Assembly (NCBI GenBank): GCA_027186245.1
Contig: CP114484.1
Location: 10,054,001 to 10,118,000, forward strand
DNA: 64,000 nucleotides
Reading direction: 5' to 3'
Source: Coriaria nepalensis
Taxonomy: Eukaryota > Streptophyta > Magnoliopsida > Cucurbitales > Coriariaceae
Shown here: positions 48,812 to 61,556 of the stretch, piece by piece
How the letters are laid out: the number at the start of each line of letters is the position of its first letter
How positions within the stretch are numbered: the stretch's first letter is position 1
Program-made: the position numbers and the translations under genes
Notes under the pieces: generated by a model
What the model was told of the DNA's origin: nothing
The model's input: the letters and a program-made list of their open reading frames with translations, nothing else
Databases searched by the model: none

Positions 48812-49767
48812 CGCGCTGTACCTCGCAGCATCAGCACCTAAAAACTAAACATGGAAACTCATCAAAGGTAGCCATGGTAGTTCTCTCTTAATCAATTGGG
48901 GACCAAATAAAATGACCCTGGTTTCAAGAACATATTAAGCTAAAAGTTGATCGCTGGGATTTGGATACTTACACGATAAGCTTAACAAAATAGCAAATAT
49001 GGATAGGGAGATCATTGTCTGAAATGAAAAGGGTAGTTAAAAAAGTTGGTGTGTTTTCTCAGGAAGCAATTTGACTCAGTAGATTGAAGTCCCACACATC
49101 CAATCCAAAAACAGTACTGATTCAGAGTTACAGAAAACATATGCTATGCAGTGTATATGAACTGATCATTAAAGAGGCTATAAAGTAGCAAACTATGTCC
49201 GGTTCCAACCTATCGATCAAGCAGGAAACAAAATTCAATCGAAGAAAAAGCAAAGAGGGTTTCTCTGTACCTTACAGGCCAGCAGGGAGCTGAAAAACAG
49301 AGTCAAACGTTGTTCGAAAGCTTAGTTATGAGGATCGAATCGAATCGATCTTAGAGGTCTGAAATTTTGTCGTGTTGCATACTCAAATTGCTCCGCCAAG
49401 TAGAAAACAAGTTAGGACCGTGATTTTCAAGGGCCGCACATCTCTGACATCTAATTGGATGAAATGAAAAAGGATCGTTGACCTTTAGTTGACTTGACCT
49501 GAATGTGCAGCTTGAGCCGCTAAGTCACCCGAGTCACCCGCTTCACCCGCTCTGCGTTATCCAACCGGCCCGCTGTTATGTCCAAAGAACCAGCCTTTTT
49601 CTTCTGCTTTCATTTAAGCCGAGTTTTGTGAAAAGTTTTAATTTAAAAAGAAAAAAGTTGTCTTTCAAAACGTCGCCGTTTCAAATCAACGGGACTGACC
49701 AATTGTTGGAGAGCTTATAAATTGCCCCTCGTTGCTTCCGTGTACTTGGAAGAGCACCACTCTCTAA
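48812..49767. promoter_or_regulatory. Leader and promoter of the F-box gene
   Basis: Probably includes non-coding leader exons (an acceptor-like AG lies shortly upstream of the ATG on the minus strand). No other gene seen. Confidence 0.4.
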
Positions 49768-50345
49768 TATGAGTCGAACCGATACAAATATGCATTGTAT
49801 GATATGGTAAAATACTACATGAGCATAGGTATAATATGAATGTCTGGTCGTGCTGTATCTAATTATGCGGGCACGACATAATATTAATTTCCTATTTTGA
49901 CTCGAAACGCCGTATAGTATTTTTGAGCCCGTCCGAAATATAAGCTTAAAAATATTTTATAATTTTATGAATTTTTTTTTAAAAATTATTTTATTTATTA
50001 AAAATCCTTTGACTAATTTAAAATTTTATTTAATTAAATAATATTTATTATAATTTATTTATAATTTTAATTATTAATCTTTAATTTATTAAATAATAAT
50101 TATTAGATATGATTAATAATATATAAAATATATTTTATATTATTAATATTTTATTAATTATTTTAAAATTTTTATTTTATTTAAAATTAATTAAAAAAAA
50201 AAAAACCAAATATTCGAGCACACAAATCGCCCCAACCGTTAATATCATATTGTACTTTTATTTTTAAACACAATATAAATTAATCCGTATCGGACATGAC
50301 ACGCGGTATCGTGCCCCAACCGTATTATGCTGACACAAATCGCCA
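49768..50345. mobile_element. Degraded non-autonomous DNA element
   Basis: G+C-richer edges carry inverted-like motifs (GGGCACGACATAAT near 49870 and ATGACACGCGGTATCGTGCC near 50298) around a core of almost pure A/T (49960-50200). The GCACGACA/TCGTGC pattern is typical of many plant hAT-type relics. No transposase seen. Confidence 0.4.
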
Positions 50346-50753
50346 CCTAGCTCCACCTGCTATAGCTCCGACTGCTATATGAACTCTCATCTGCTCTATG
50401 GTCGTAGTCACGGCCACTCTGTTTCTTTGTTGAAGCTAAGTCCTAAGTAGCCTACACAAGGTTGAAGAAGCAAAAAGGTAATTTTTTTTTTAATAATCAT
50501 ATATACACAAATATATTTCAATTAGGAGTTGGGGCACCCGTGTCTCCATTTCATTTTGTACTGAAATTGATCGGAGTTTTTTGCAGTAGAAATTAGAGAG
50601 AACCCATTTTTGATATCTCAGACTCAATCGAATGCGAGATCTGTTTTTTAATCTAGATTATAAATTATTGAGGGTATCTGAATTTGACTTAGAAAATGCT
50701 CAAGATTTATATTCCTTTTTCCTGTCGAGTTGAAGGTTGAGAGAAGAAATCAA

Positions 50754-52795
50754 ATGGGTGAGAACGAAGGCAGCAGCAACAAGATCACGCGGGTTCTTTT
50801 CTGCGGTCCAGATTTTCCTTGTTCTCATAATTATACCCGTGAATACCTGCAGCAATTCGCCTCTATACAGGTACACTATAGTCACGTGGTCAATCTAATT
50901 TTCTATATTTGCAGCAATCCGCCTTTATGCTATGATGTCCATGTTGTGGTGACAATCAATGATTCAATGCAGTAGGTTGATAAGATATTATACTCTGTTT
51001 TCATGATGTAGGTTGATGTTATTCCCCTTGACGCTGTGCCAGATACCATATCCAACTATGACATTTGTGTTGTTAAGAATATGAAGTTAGATGCTAATGT
51101 TATTTCTCGCGCCAAACAGATGAAGCTTATCATGCAGTTTGGTGTTGGTATTGAAGGTCGTTGTTATTATGTTTCGTTTTTGTCTAAGTTGGATAGTTTT
51201 CACCTGTCTTGATTCATGATGTTAATATGGAAAATTTATCAATGAAGGTGTTGATGTTAATGCTGCCACAAAGTGTGGAATCAAGGTGGCCAGAATACTG
51301 GGTGGCGTAACCGGAAATGCACTGTCCTGTGCTGAAATGGCTTTATATCTAATGCTCGGCCTTCTTCGTAAGCAAGTGTGTTACTTATCTGTTTGCTTAA
51401 GAATCTTATGCTTTTCTTAGGAAAACAGTAAGTGCCTTTCTTGGTGCAATGATTAAAAAAATATATATATATCTTGGGCTTGTAACCACAAGCTTGAATT
51501 ACCCCCCCCCCCCCCCCCCCCAAACAACCAGTATCTCAAGGTTAGTCCATTTTCTGTCATCTTATGATTATTTTCCTCGTTATAACTTTCTTCTGCTGTT
51601 TTGCAGAAAGAGATGCAAATATCTGTAGATCAAAGAAGGCTTGGAGACCCGATTGGCGAAACACTCTTTGGAAAAACAGTGAGTATCCCTTTCTGGTTTT
51701 CTGCTCGCAATCGTTTTTTTGTTTTTTTTGTTTTGTTTTGTTTTTTTGTTTTTTGTTTTGTGTTATATCACTTCTGCTATAAAGCCTATTCCTCTAAGAT
51801 TTTGTCTGGAACAGAATTTACAATTAACATTCAGACTCATCATACCTAGATCTTACTACTAGATGCCTAATTTTAGTGTTGGTGGTAACTTCTAGTCTAA
51901 GATTCACAGTTTGGGCTCTTTACTCGTTTCTTTGCTTTGTAGGTTTTTATTATGGGATTTGGAAATATTGGTCAGGAATTAGCAAAGCGCTTGCAACCCT
52001 TTGGTGTAAGGGTAATTGCTACAAAGCGGAGTTGGGGTCCACAGAACTCTTGTCAATCTGATGGTACACAAAATGGAAGAAGTGATGATCTTATTGCTGA
52101 GAAGGGTACTCATGATGATATTCTCAAGTTCGCTAGCAAAGCCGACATTGTTGTTTGTTGTTTAAGCCAGAACAGTGAAACAGTAAGACAGCTTCTTTGT
52201 TTAACTATCAATTATTGTGATTTGCCCACTATTGAATATAGATAGATCCCGCCTAACATCAACTACAACCGGCTCTGTAATCAGTGTTTTGTGATTTACT
52301 TTCAGATGGGCATTGTAAACGAGTCATTCATATCATCGATGAGAAAGGTTTGTTCAAAGGGGCTATCCCTAGTCATATACTAATTCTTTTTTGAATGCCC
52401 TAATATTGTGTGTTAGAGCAGGGTGCCCTTTTGGTAAATGTAGCTAGAGGAGGTCTTGTTAACCTCGAGGCTGTTTCTCATTACCTTGAGACAGGCCACC
52501 TGGGAGGCTTAGGCACTGATGTTGCGTGGTTTGAGCCTTTTGATCCCAGTCACCCTATTTTGAAGTACAAGAATGTTCTATTGACTCCGCATGTTGCTGG
52601 TGTAACAGAATATTCTTACAGGTCCATGGCTAAGGTATATATATATATATCGGTCAAATAGTATTTTTAAATCCATATTGATTGTCGACTGTGCATAAAT
52701 GACGAGTCTGCAAATCGTCAACACAGGTTGTTGGAGATGTCGCCCTTCAGCTTCATGCCGGAGATCCTCTCACGGGTATTGAGTTCGTCAATTGA
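50754..52795 (+). CDS. D-isomer-specific 2-hydroxyacid dehydrogenase family protein
   Basis: NAD(P)-dependent oxidoreductase of the D-2-hydroxyacid dehydrogenase / phosphoglycerate dehydrogenase superfamily; substrate unknown. Exons: 50754-50870, 51012-51156, 51248-51375, 51607-51678, 51943-52182, 52306-52347, 52422-52634, 52727-52795; 341 residues. The catalytic-domain N-terminus (VDVIPLDAVPD, MKLIMQFGVGIEGVDV) flanks a Rossmann fold with GFGNIG (about 157-162). The catalytic set is visible: Arg in VNVARGGLVN, the Glu position in FEPFDPSHP, and His in LTPHVAGVT. ATG 50754 (MGENEG) is taken rather than an upstream in-frame ATG at 50730. It resembles At1g72190, the neighbour of CEPR2 in Arabidopsis. 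Intron 3 has a 20-base poly-C run. Confidence 0.9.
51502..51521. repeat. Poly-C tract of 20 bases
   Basis: Uninterrupted run in intron 3 of the dehydrogenase gene. Its length may be unreliable in the assembly. Confidence 0.9.
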
Positions 52796-53233
52796 TCTTG
52801 TTTCAGTGAAGCTGTTTATTTTCGATAGATCAATATGTTTTATGGAATCATTCAAGAAAAACTTGGTGCAATAAATTTGGATAGGGGATGCTTCCAACTT
52901 GGGACAGCCATATTCCCGCACAGTGTGTGTCCTTTTCAGCTTTCCCACATTTTCCATCCCCTTTAGCAGTAGTCGCTCTCAATCTTTTCAGTACAGACTC
53001 CAAACACAAATTTGTTAATTCCTTGTTTGGTTGGAGCATTTGAAACTATAATAAGATTAAGACTACATTTATGTCTTTATCATATTCATAATTGCTGTCA
53101 TAACCTCCTAAATTGACCCCTCAAATTCTTGCAACCTTTTGCATGTGGTACATTTACACCCCACACAAAAGAAGAGAAATCCATTATAAACACCAAGAGA
53201 AAAAGATTACCTCATATCTTTCCTGCAAAGCCA
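52796..53233. other. Spacer dehydrogenase to small protein
   Basis: 3' UTR and promoter. No further gene seen. Confidence 0.55.
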
Positions 53234-53719
53234 ATGTCTTTTCTAAACGCTAGACTCCCATACTTGGAGAAAAAGCGAATAGAGAGTAGCAAGGCTTTCA
53301 CGGTGGATTTCGATGGCAATGATTCATTCCTAGAGGAAGAAGGCGGAGGAGAAGAAGATGATATTGGTGGTGGGAGTTCTAGTCTATTTGACAGTTCTAG
53401 TTTGTCTGGACTTTTCCATGATCATGATCTGAAACAAAACTCGGTTCTAAGAACATGGTCGATGAGATCAGATCATTGCGAGAAACAGAACCCAAAAGTA
53501 CTTGAAAGGGCTGTGAAGAGAGCATTCTCCATGAGAGCATCAACAACAACACCTGCACTACGAAAAACATATATTCGGATCGACGACCAATTATGTGAGT
53601 CTGATGCGGATGACCGTAAGCTGATCGTCAAGTACCGAACAAGTTCTTATAATAAGACATGCAATAAGAACAAGAGTAATATCTTTGGCTCATTATGTAG
53701 GCGCTTCTTTAGATATTAA
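53234..53719 (+). CDS. Small unrecognised plant protein
   Basis: I do not recognise this family. The open frame runs from 53129; the ATG at 53234 (MSFLNARLPYLEKK) is preferred because the first 35 residues look like translated leader. It would then have 161 residues: a short basic/aromatic start, an acidic Gly/Ser-rich middle (EEEGGGEEDD), a segment LERAVKRAFSMRAS, and a basic Lys/Asn-rich end with FGSLCRRFFRY. No signal peptide or membrane helix. Codon use and composition look coding. It is intron-less and lies 440 bp downstream of the dehydrogenase. Confidence 0.7.
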   Translation: MSFLNARLPYLEKKRIESSKAFTVDFDGNDSFLEEEGGGEEDDIGGGSSSLFDSSSLSGLFHDHDLKQNSVLRTWSMRSDHCEKQNPKVLERAVKRAFSMRASTTTPALRKTYIRIDDQLCESDADDRKLIVKYRTSSYNKTCNKNKSNIFGSLCRRFFRY

Positions 53720-53732
53720 TTATATCTTGTAC

Positions 53733-53810
53733 TGATTTCTCAAATTTCCATATGGTTGTTGAATCTTATTATGATTTCTCAAATTTCCATATGGTTGTTG
53801 AATCTTATTA
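53733..53810 (+). repeat. 39-bp tandem duplication
   Basis: Two copies with no mismatch seen, starting TGATTTCTCAAATTTCCATA, in the 3' flank of the small protein gene. Confidence 0.9.
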
Positions 53811-56800
53811 TAATCTATGTTACAAGGTAAAAACTTGATTCTAGAAAATATGACAAAAAGTTGGTCCCTTGAGCATAATTTCTCTTATATATGACACCAA
53901 GATCCTCTCATCATGAGTCCTAATAGAAATTATTGTCCTAAATTAGAACATAACTAGATAATTAGATCAGACACCCCAAATTACCAAATCTTACATGGCT
54001 TCTAATCAACATGCACTTCACATATATGCTAGCTAATTTAACAATATTCCTTGCACAAGTGAAATCGGCATAGCTCAATTACGTATCATAGAATATAGTT
54101 CTATATATCGAGTCAAACAAATTCTGAACGAAACAATATCCGGCAAGTGTCTCGAACACCATTTTCTAACTATTGTTTTGCAAGCTTGTATCTTTTCCAT
54201 AACACATAAATCTTCATGTGTTTGAAAGGAACCTTGGGCACGACTTTCTTGCTCTATTCGAACACAATATTACAACTTTTCCAGGTGCTGGATCTCCTAC
54301 AAGGCCCGTAATCTTTGGTTAGACGAGCAATGTAGACCGCATCAAGGTTGTTGGGAGGGGGAGATAGCTTGGAACAGCTTTGTGCTACCCCAAACCCTAG
54401 AAAAAGGATAGTAATGAAGAACATACATCAACCCCATAAGCTGATTGATGACCCTTAGTTAAGCGTTTGTTTATATATTTCATGCATCATTAAATGACTT
54501 GTAAACACCAATCTTTAATTTCTCAAGAGCTCAATTAATCAATTATCGAATCAAGGGTTTGAAAGAAAAACAAGACTTTTGAGATCTATGAAGAGTTAAA
54601 GTTTCTGAAATGAAAATGATTCTCCATAATATCTGAGAATGGAATCAAACAATGAAATGAGAATCAAGATATGAAGATAGGTGTGAAAATGTGATTTCTG
54701 GAACTTTTAATTTATTTTATTTTTTAAAGATCCCCAAACTAATAAAAATTAATTTTTTAACCCACATAAATGGAAATTATTAGATCTATTTAATTAAAAT
54801 TACATTTCTAAAATCTGTAAATTGGCACCCCAGACCCTTAAAAAAGGGCCAACAATTCAATATTCTGATTCCTACGTGGACCCCTTGTCGGAGAGATATT
54901 TTGAAGACGAGAGGGGTATATAAGTCAATTTCATACAACCTGTCAATAACAAGTAACAGCTATCGCTTTCATTGCTCCCTGAGAAGGCGCCGACTTAAGA
55001 AGCCTCTAGAGATCCCTAACTTCTCTCTCAATCCACTATAAATTGGAAGATCGTTCTCATTTCATTTCACTTGTCCATCGTTCTCGTTTTCTTGTGCGAT
55101 CTTGATCTCGTCTTCTTGGAGGTTTAAATCTGCTCGAATTTCAATCGGCAAGCTCAATCCACGTCTCTTTACTGATCCAAAAGAAGTTCGTTATTCTGAT
55201 TAGATTTTTTTTTGTTCTTCTGTTTTTTTTTTTAATTGTTCATCGTGCCTGAGGATCGTTGATCTTGGTAAATTCGTGAATTTATCGAGTTTTTTAGGTT
55301 TGATTTTTCTATTTTCCCTTGTTAGCTGCGAATCTCATATCTTCTGACAAATTTCCAGCTGAAATATATCATTTGCATGAATTCGAATTGGAAACTAGAA
55401 CTTCGGATGTGATTATGGTCGGAAATTTGGAAATCTATCTTAATAATAAGTTGCGAATGGTATTAATCAAGATAACTCTCACAATGAAATTCATGGCAGC
55501 AATGCGTATATTCTTTATATTCATCAATAATTAATTGTGTTAGGAAGCGATAGATTTAGTTCGCATTGATATTCTAGGTGGTTAATGATACCTAGTTAGT
55601 CTAGTTTACCTACACACTATGATATAGCTATTCTTTTGTTGTTGAAGTTTATGGTTTAACTTTGTCTTTTGTGGTGTTGATGATTGTTGCTGGTGTGGCC
55701 TTTTAAATTCATGCTGTTTTATCTCTTTTCTAGGATGTTGGGTAATTGTAGTCCAGATTCCATACTGTTTTATCTGTACGATTAAGCGACAATATTGGAT
55801 TTGCAGTATTTTACCGATGCATTATTTTATATTTCCGATTATGTAGTCATACGAAATAAATAATGCGTCAAAATGAATCTTTCTGTACGTGGGTGAGGAG
55901 CCTTCACCGCGTTTTTTATTTGGAGGATTCCTAGGGTGTAAGGTGTTTGTTGAGGCGAAAGTTTCTAGATAGTTGGGTTGATTTGGTAGAGTTACGTAAC
56001 CAGATTGATGGCAGTTGTGTGTTTACTATTAATCTAATCATTTGTAAGGCTCTCTCAACTACCTGAGTGTCTCTTGTTGCCATCATCTATGGAAAACCAT
56101 ACCTCTGTTTTCTTTGCAACCCAACGGAATGGCACTTCTGTAAATGCAGTGTTTGTTCAAACTACCTCTAATGAAGGAAAATAAGGGCGTTTAATTCCAG
56201 TTTCTATACCTGTGGAAATTTCATGGTTCCAGGAAGGAATAGATGCCTAATCGCTGTTCAATCTTCTCTAACACACTATTGCTTACCCCTTAGCAACATG
56301 ACAACTTTTGGCGTATATTATTGGAGAAAAAATCAGCTCCCTCACTAATATAGGGAAAGGCATCATCTACTCTGATCCTGGAACTTGAGGAATGGATGGT
56401 TTTCTTTTTGGTAGGCAGGCAGAGACTTACAAGAGAGACCTTTTTTTCTGGTACATCACCCAATATACTAAGAAAGTGGGTACATTGAATGAATACATCC
56501 TCTTACATATTTATAATAAAAGGGAAAGCCTATCAATTTCAAAGGTGAGGTATGTATAAGTTTTTGGTAAGTTCTGGAAGGATACTCAGATGCAGAGTTG
56601 CAAATTCAGGTAGCTCTGTCCTTGTCAACAATCAACCCAAAATTTTCTTCAATCGTTGTCCCATTTTACTATGTCCCTCTTTAGAATACGTTTGATTGTG
56701 TGCGTGTTGCTCTTACATTAGGTTGAAGGGTTTACTGGTTATATCCAGTATAGTTGAATTTGGATCCGGGAATCTTTCAAAGAAATCAAGTGATCTTGAA

Positions 56801-57124
56801 GTGCAATTAGTCACTGTGCACTGGTGGAGGCTCCTGCAGTTCCCAGTGCTTCATTGTAGTTAAAATAGCGGGACTCCTATTGAATCTTCTTGTTTGGATG
56901 AATGCAGCCGTTCAACCTTTCTTGGGTTATGTTCTTGCTGATTTATTTCGTCTGCAGCAGTTTAGAAGCAAGCAACATTGTCAAACATGTGTTTGACTCG
57001 GTGACTATGGGGGATTTTGAGGCTTTTAGAATGATTTCCAAACATGTTGCTTTACGCAGGTGCTTTAAGGCTCATTGTCATCTTCTAGTTAGTAATAGTT
57101 TCCATCTCGACGCATTACTTCTCT
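53811..57124. promoter_or_regulatory. Upstream region and probable long 5' leader of the RZFP34-like gene
   Basis: A pyrimidine-rich, leader-like stretch lies at about 54950-55180, far from the ATG at 57125. No coding exon of the gene and no other gene is visible between, so a long leader intron is likely (acceptor candidates include the AG before 56907). A short upstream ATG frame at 56902-57156 is not conserved-looking. Confidence 0.4.
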
Positions 57125-59366
57125 ATGGGGAAGCACGAGATTCATTTCAACTCTGAACTAGTTCAGCCAGAAGACATGCAACATATAACCTGCAATGGAA
57201 GAAAGGAAACAGAGGTTATGAACCCTGAGCTGGCAGATTGTGAGTCCATGCCCCAAAAATCTAAAAATGATGTGGAAGCTGCAGAGTTGTTGGAGAGGGA
57301 TTGTATGCAGCATGGGTAAAGACAACTGAAATTTCCACTCAATTTTGATTTCCGTTCTGTGCTGTTGAATTTTCTATTTTCTTATTTGTTTTTTGGATAA
57401 AATTACAACATTCTATATTGTTGTTTTTATTTCCAGATGTTCTCATTATAGGCGGAGGTGCTGTATAAGAGCTCCTTGTTGCAATGAGGTTTTTAATTGC
57501 CGTCATTGTCATAATGAAGCGAAGGTCGGCATCCTTCTCTTTCCAAGAACACATGACATGAACTTCAAATATTTCAGTGGATTGCTCAACATTTCTTTCC
57601 CTTTTCAGAATAATATTCACGTTGACCCAAAGGACAGGCATGACATTCTGCGCCATGAAGTTAGACAGGTCTTACTTTCACTGTTTTTTAGCCCCTTTTC
57701 ATCATTCAAAATGGTTCAAAGACATTGTTCCAAATGTGATGCTAACAAAGCTTGCCACGTTTTTATCTTTCCCTTTTTGTGCAGGTGATATGCTCGTTAT
57801 GTGGTACGGAGCAAGAGGTGGGTTTTGATTGTCGGTGAAAAATTTCAGCAGAATATTTGTCTTTCTTAAACAAAAATCCAAGTGACATGCCTGGACTTCT
57901 AAGTTTAAACATATTCTTTTTTCTTTGTGGTATGTGCTTTGAAGGCAGACTTATTCTATTAATCTCTCACAGGTCCAGCAAGTTTGTGTCAACTGTGGTG
58001 TATGCATGGGGAAATACTTTTGTGGGTTGTGCAAGTTCTTTGACGATGATGTGAGTGTAATTTTCCTTCAGTATTTTTCCCTTTTTAGAAAGAAAACAAC
58101 ATAAACCAGATAATGTGGAATTGAATCTTGTACAGCAAAAGTAATGAATTATGTTTCTGTTGTGTCTTATTGCATTGCAAGTGAAGTTTGAAAAATGTAA
58201 ATGGATTTGCACTTGATTCGGTGGTTTTCTTCTGTTTTTGATCTGTTTAACATGTCTTTATTGTTTACTACATTACAAAATAATGAATTTGTTTGTTCTA
58301 ACTCTGCAGATATCTACAGTAAAATTTCACTGCAATGGCTGCGGAATATGTCGGTATGATGTTATGTCTTTCTTTGGTTTGTGTAGTGTGAATTTGCTCA
58401 TCTTTCTTGTTATTTTTGTTATGGATTTAGTTTTTTGGTTTGTCCTGTGGTCATTGCATCTGTTTTTGTTATGTACTTTTTTGGCAGTGTCGGAGACCCA
58501 GAGAATTTCTTTCATTGCCATACATGTGGTAAGTTTACCTTTAGGATTTTTTTTTTTTTTTTAGAATTTATTTGTATGAAACTATAACCAAAAGGTGTAT
58601 TCACTTTGTGCTGATTGTATTCTTGATCACAATGAAGGTTGTTGTCACACTAATCTTATGAAAGATCACCATCAGTGTGTAGAAGGAGCAATGCATCATG
58701 ATTGCCCTGTTTGTTTCGAGGTGAGATAACCCCGCCTAGTTTTCCTTTTGTTTCCTTCTGACAGAAACTTCTGTTTACTGACCCGCACTTGTGAGGATGT
58801 GTAACCGTAAACCCATTGTTATGCTGTAGTATGTGTTTGAGTCGAGGGATGAAGTTTGTGTTCTGCCTTGTGGACACACTATGCATAGATTCTGTTTCGA
58901 GGAGATGACGAAACATTCAAAGTAAGTGGTTTGCTAGATTTCCTCTTACATTTGATCTGTTTAGCGAAAAATTGCTTGGGTGTTTCAGTAAGTGGCTGTT
59001 ATTGTACTCGCTACTACTATGCTGTGCAGATTTGCATGCCCGCTCTGTTCAAAGTCGATTTGCGATATGTCCAATGTATGGGAGAAAATGGACCAGGAAA
59101 TTGCAGCTACACCAATGGGGCCATATTTCGAAAATAAAATGGTATTATTCCTTCTGGTGTGGTGTTGGGGATCATTAAATTAATAAAGTTATGTTCTCAA
59201 ACGTAAAACACTGGTTTCTTTGCATATTAATCAGACGGCATATTCCCTGTTTTTTGGACAGGTTTGGATCCTTTGTAACGACTGTGGGAAGACCTCTAAT
59301 GTGAATTATCATATTCTGGCTCGTAAATGCCCAGATTGCAAATCATATAACACCCGCCAAATATGA
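57125..59366 (+). CDS. RZFP34: CHY zinc-finger RING E3 ubiquitin ligase (RZFP34/CHYR1-like)
   Basis: Cytosolic/nuclear ubiquitin ligase; the Arabidopsis homologue acts in ABA and drought responses. Eleven exons: 57125-57315, 57437-57524, 57609-57668, 57785-57817, 57973-58050, 58310-58353, 58488-58528, 58638-58720, 58830-58921, 59030-59141, 59262-59366; 308 residues. An acidic leader (residues 1-63) holds the signature DVEAAELLE. The CHY zinc finger starts at CSHYRRRC (about 65) with CRHCHNEAK and CSLCGTEQE; the CTCHY finger has [10 protein letters not shown] and CNGCGICR. The RING is DCPVCFEYVFE to FACPLCSKS (about 195-250), and a C-terminal zinc ribbon ends in ILCNDCG and [11 protein letters not shown]. 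All exons are GT-AG. A long 5' leader region precedes the start. Confidence 0.94.
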
Positions 59367-59905
59367 AACTGAGGTTTTGCCGCTTTCGCTGTCAAAAGAT
59401 GATGAGGCTATGTTGCTCCCTTCTCTCATACATCCATGGATTTGAGAGAAAACCCTCGGCATTCAGCCTCGAAGCTCTACTCATTGATGTGTCTATTCTT
59501 GAGGAAAATATCTCGTATGCAACTGATGGGTGGATCTCATTTAATGGGTGTGTGAGAGGCGATGATGGGTCTCATGTACACGGATGTGAAAGACTTTCTC
59601 CTCTTCTCTAGTGCCTAGTTTTCTTGTCTTTTTTCTTGGTATTGTTATCTTCGTTGCCCGTTTCCAAATCGTCAAGTATCAAAATGAAATAACAAGTGGT
59701 TTTGAGGTAGTAGTGTCTACTGTTTGTGCATTTTTCCTTGCTGTTACGTAGGCACGATCAAACGGTGGAACGGTTATCTTAACAGACCGTCTATTAATAA
59801 TAATAATAATAATAATAATAAATTAAATAAAATGGTCATTTATCCGGCCGGTACCTAACAATTTGAATAAACGCTAGACCTATTTTCTTTTCTTTTTTTT
59901 TAAAC
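59367..59905. other. 3' flank of RZFP34-like gene with TAA microsatellite
   Basis: 3' UTR, then (TAA)n at 59794-59822. No gene seen. Confidence 0.6.
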
Positions 59906-60612
59906 GGGAAAGTTAGGATAAATTTCAAATTTTAGTATAAATTATCGATGATAATGAATTTTTAATTTTATAAAAATAGATGAAATAGTTATACATATAT
60001 TATATGATTGAAAAGTGATTATTTAAATTTTAAATTTGATTTATGTTTATTTTTTTTTAATTTTTAAATTTAAATTTGATTTTTTGATTTTTTGATTTTT
60101 TGATTTTTTGATTTTTTTTATTGTTAATATAAAAATTTAAAATTTGAATATTAATTTTCTAATATTTAAGAAATAAAAAGAGAAAGAAAATAAGTAAAGC
60201 TTTAATTTTTTTTTAAGTTAATATTTTTTATATTTAAGAGTTAGAGAAAAAATGAAAAAAAATATAAATTAATCTTTTAATATTTTTATTTGGTGATGGA
60301 AGTTGGTGATATCGGTAGTAGTGATAGTGGCAGATAAGAAGGGATGGTGGTAGTCAGTGAGAAGAAATAAAAATAAGTAAATAAAGTAGGTAAAAAAAAT
60401 TAAATTTAAATTAAATGAGATGAAAAGATAAATAAAATTTTGATTTTGATTAATTTTATAATTTTAATAATTTTGTAATATATATATATATGATTATTTT
60501 ATTTATTTTTTAATAAAATTGAGAATTTATTATCATTTAAATTTAAAATTAAATATCTATTATAATTACAACAAAATTTAAATATTTATTATAATTTTAG
60601 CAATTTATCCCC
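59906..60612. mobile_element. Fold-back MITE, copy 2
   Basis: About 707 bp, same family and direction as 22653-23419: shares GAGAAGAAATAAAAATAA, the GGTGATGG-type inner arm, and the right arm ATTTAAATTTAAAATTAAAT. Left edge CGGGAAAG and right edge TATCCCC are flanked on both sides by TTTTTTAAA, a possible 9-bp target duplication, though low in complexity. It contains a (TTTTTGA)n run at about 60071-60112. Confidence 0.65.
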
Positions 60613-61556
60613 TTTTTTAAAAAAATAGAGAAGTGACCTACTTACACACTAGGCTCTCTAGCCAATCCACAAGAAATAAAGAATGATGAAGGTCTCTACC
60701 TCTACTACGTGCTCTTTTGCATGTTCACTATGCCCTTTCTGGTTTCTTCAGGTATCGTATATGGTGATATGATGGAGGGAGATGCATGGCAGTGTTGGAC
60801 CCAGAAGGATGCAATCTCACAGCCTGCAAGCAACACTGTCTTCAACGGAAGAATGGGAATGGAGTTTGTTTAAGTACCCTTAAAAGAAGGTTATCAATGT
60901 GTTTGCTACATTAACCGTTAACCATAAAATCTATCTTCATCAAGTTAGTGATATGATCATGATCATGATCATATGGTCCTATGTAATAAAATTTTTCCAT
61001 CTCCTCTATTTTCTCTAAATAAACAACATTTTCGTTCTTGCATACATATATATATTAGTTGTTGATAATTGTAGACTGCAAATGGCTATCTAAACTCGGT
61101 TTGGGAATAGATCAACCCCTTCTGCCTCCTCGAAACACAGTTAACCTGATGAAGTTTCAGCTATTTTCAAATATACTCGTTTGTAATGGGACGACTAAAA
61201 AAGAGTTTAGACCAAACCTCAAGGACAGAGCAGAGTCGTAACATGATCATTGCAAAATTTCACGGATTCAAAGTCTGTCTTTGTACAAATAGACAAGGGT
61301 TCCCAATAAAAAAACAGCAACAAATCTTGTAGGGCTGTTTACAGTAAGGTTTATGGCAATGGAAACCCAGAACCTTCCTGTTTGAACCAGGTAGCGGCTT
61401 CGGTTTGAAGGTCCGTAAAGAAGACAATGAGGAAATATCTCTGATAGTTAATAAGGTCTCATGTGATAGAAACTCTTTCTGATGCCATTAATTAGCTTTG
61501 CAAGTATACGACGGATTTTAATTTCATCCCATGTCAAATCGAAAAGGGTATAGACT
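60613..61556. other. Spacer before FUT13 stop
   Basis: FUT13 3' UTR at the right end. Includes a repeated GATCAT stretch (60954-60971). No gene seen. Confidence 0.55.

Noticed and set aside
56902..57156. 84-residue frame upstream of the RZFP34-like gene
   Set aside because: Overlaps the real start in another frame and lacks family features; at most an upstream leader frame.
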